Source: Arcanobacterium_A bovis
Lineage (GTDB): Bacteria > Actinomycetota > Actinomycetes > Actinomycetales > Actinomycetaceae
Assembly (NCBI RefSeq): GCF_042655305.1
Contig: NZ_JBHSLR010000002.1
Direction: 5' to 3' (one strand)
Length of the DNA stretch: 64,000 nucleotides
The notes beneath the pieces are model-generated. The model was not told the DNA's origin. It worked only from the letters and a program-made list of their open reading frames with translations, and ran no database searches. Positions 62,835-64,000 of the stretch are shown here, piece by piece; the first letter of the stretch is position 1; the number at the start of each line of letters is the position of its first letter. The translations under genes were made by a program, and so were the position numbers.

Positions 62835-62945
62835 ATGGGAACTTCTGCAATCGTCATGATGGTGGTCTCCATCGGCACTGTATGGGGCGGGCTGATTGCC
62901 TCCATCGCATACCTCACCACTCATCCAATGGATGACTCTGAGTAA
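62835..62945 (+). CDS. metS: MetS-like small subunit of the importer
   Basis: 36 residues, one membrane helix (VMMVVSIGTVWGGLIASIAY) and an acidic end. This is the size and pattern of MetS, the small subunit that goes with MetP. TAAGGAAA precedes the ATG. It begins 36 bases after metP. Gene finders often miss it. Confidence 0.85.
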   Translation: MGTSAIVMMVVSIGTVWGGLIASIAYLTTHPMDDSE

Positions 62946-63064
62946 AGCTACAACTATCTGATTCAATCCAAGGTAGTTGAGACCTCCGAGATAATATCGA
63001 GTTGAAACCGGTAGACTAAACTCTGCATTACCGTTTCGGCGCTATATTTCTCGGAGGTTTCCTC

Positions 63065-64000
63065 ATGGCTGGTGGTCTCGCCGCTCTTCTCGACGACGTC
63101 GCAGCAATTGCGAAACTTGCTGCCGCGAGCGTGGACGACGTCGCTGCTGCCGCAGGTAAAGCCTCAGTCAAAGCGGTGGGAGTTGTGGTTGACGACGCCG
63201 CAGTAACCCCGCAGTACGTGCGGGGATTGTCGCCCAAACGCGAACTTCCAATCATTTGGCGTATCTCCCAAGGCTCGATCCTCAATAAGTTGATCATCAT
63301 CTGCCTCGCACTGGCTATGAATCAGTGGACTCCGTGGCTACTCACCCCACTGCTCATGCTCGGCGGCACCTACCTTTGTTTCGAGGGCACCGAGAAAGTT
63401 ATTGAGCACTTCACATCACGCGGAAACCATGAGGAAAAACCTGCCGTCGACCAGGGTAAAGACGCCGAAAAAACGGTGATTCGCGGCGCAGTGCGCACCG
63501 ATTTCATTCTCTCTGCTGAGATTATTGTGATTGCGCTCAACGAGGTCAAAGACAAATCTTTCGGGCTAATCCTCGGCGCGCTCATCATCACCGCTTTTGT
63601 GATCACCGCTGGCGTCTACGGCGCAGTAGCCGTGCTTGTGAAGATGGACGACGTTGGCATCAGCCTCATGACACGAAAACGCACCACCACCGTCGGGAAA
63701 CGCATCGGCGCTGGTCTTGTGCGTGCGATGCCCAAAGTCATGGAGTTCATTTCGGTAGTGGGTACGCTGGCGATGATGTGGGTGGGTGGTCACCTTTTCA
63801 TTCAAGGTCTCGCCGATCTGGGGTGGTCGCCAATTTACGACGCCGTACACAACGTTTCGCACGCACTGAGCGGCATCGCCGGTATCGGCGGCTTTTTGGC
63901 ATGGACCACCAACACAGTTCTCTCGATGCTCTTTGGTTTCCTGTGGGGATCAGTGTTTGCGATGCCAATTATGGCACTTCACCAGCGGAAATCGAACGCA
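63065..64000 (+). CDS. DUF808/YedI-family membrane protein (cut by window end)
   Basis: 312 codons without a stop, running off the window. The N-terminus MAGGLAALLDDVAAIAKLAA is the DUF808 hallmark; several helices follow (LIIICLALAM, ILGALIITAFV). The E. coli homolog has about 305 residues, so only the tail is missing. Function is unknown; perhaps transport or envelope. GGAGG lies seven bases before ATG 63065. Confidence 0.9.
   Translation, partial: MAGGLAALLDDVAAIAKLAAASVDDVAAAAGKASVKAVGVVVDDAAVTPQYVRGLSPKRELPIIWRISQGSILNKLIIICLALAMNQWTPWLLTPLLMLGGTYLCFEGTEKVIEHFTSRGNHEEKPAVDQGKDAEKTVIRGAVRTDFILSAEIIVIALNEVKDKSFGLILGALIITAFVITAGVYGAVAVLVKMDDVGISLMTRKRTTTVGKRIGAGLVRAMPKVMEFISVVGTLAMMWVGGHLFIQGLADLGWSPIYDAVHNVSHALSGIAGIGGFLAWTTNTVLSMLFGFLWGSVFAMPIMALHQRKSNA

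Overview
The window reads as a chromosomal segment of a moderate-G+C actinobacterium. The gene content and style (zinc-free ribosomal protein set, class Ib plus anaerobic ribonucleotide reductases, many leaderless genes, a FurA-type regulator, a MetP/MetS importer) would suit the Actinomycetaceae, for example an Arcanobacterium-like organism. That assignment is inference from protein style, not from a database search. I see no rRNA, tRNA, CRISPR array, transposase or phage module.

Layout. 0.2-2.6 kb: five cysteine-free ribosomal proteins (rpmB, rpmG, rpsN, then rpmE2, rpmJ) face a CobW-like protein without a GTPase site, with a Zur-like operator and a five-unit tandem repeat between the two ribosomal groups. 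2.7-5 kb: arsD-arsA with no arsenite pump in view. 5-9.2 kb: a membrane O-acyltransferase, aroD and hisC/pat on the minus strand. 9.4-17.2 kb: purB, a DedA protein, copper chaperone and copper ATPase, and a flippase-like membrane protein with a degenerate kinase segment. 17.4-23.6 kb: phosphoglucomutase, a GH3 beta-glucosidase, and LacI- and GntR-type regulators. 23.7-32.2 kb: an APP1-domain protein, a YtxH-like protein, an exo/endonuclease-phosphatase family protein, anaerobic ribonucleotide reductase nrdD-nrdG with paired NrdR boxes, a FemX-like ligase and a dicarboxylate/amino-acid symporter. 32.3-36.5 kb: the HrpA helicase.

36.5-42.1 kb is the accessory part. It holds a secreted two-domain protein followed by a small two-helix membrane protein under its own promoter and a strong terminator; a decayed copy of the same pair in opposite orientation; two unknown overlapping genes between them; a membrane-acetyltransferase fusion; scattered copies of non-coding repeats; a broken DUF2087 gene; and a HigB/HigA-type toxin-antitoxin pair with an exact palindromic operator over its promoter. 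This is the most likely place for an undescribed system, possibly a bacteriocin or exotoxin with its immunity protein.

42-64 kb: flavin monooxygenase, SprT-like protease, a sugar ABC importer without its ATPase, a secreted protein that looks like a beta-pore former, a low-molecular-weight phosphatase, the aerobic nrdHIEF cluster with its own NrdR boxes, fur, a nucleosidase fused to DNA-binding-like repeats, oligopeptidase B, RNase HI, a zinc macrodomain protein, a TRIC-type channel, metP-metS and a DUF808 protein cut by the window end.

Two genome-wide habits show up. First, at least twelve transcription units begin with a -10-like hexamer 6-7 nt before the start codon and no ribosome binding site, so they are probably leaderless. 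Second, short tandem duplications (16-24 nt per unit) sit just downstream of, or across, many stop codons, up to five units long.
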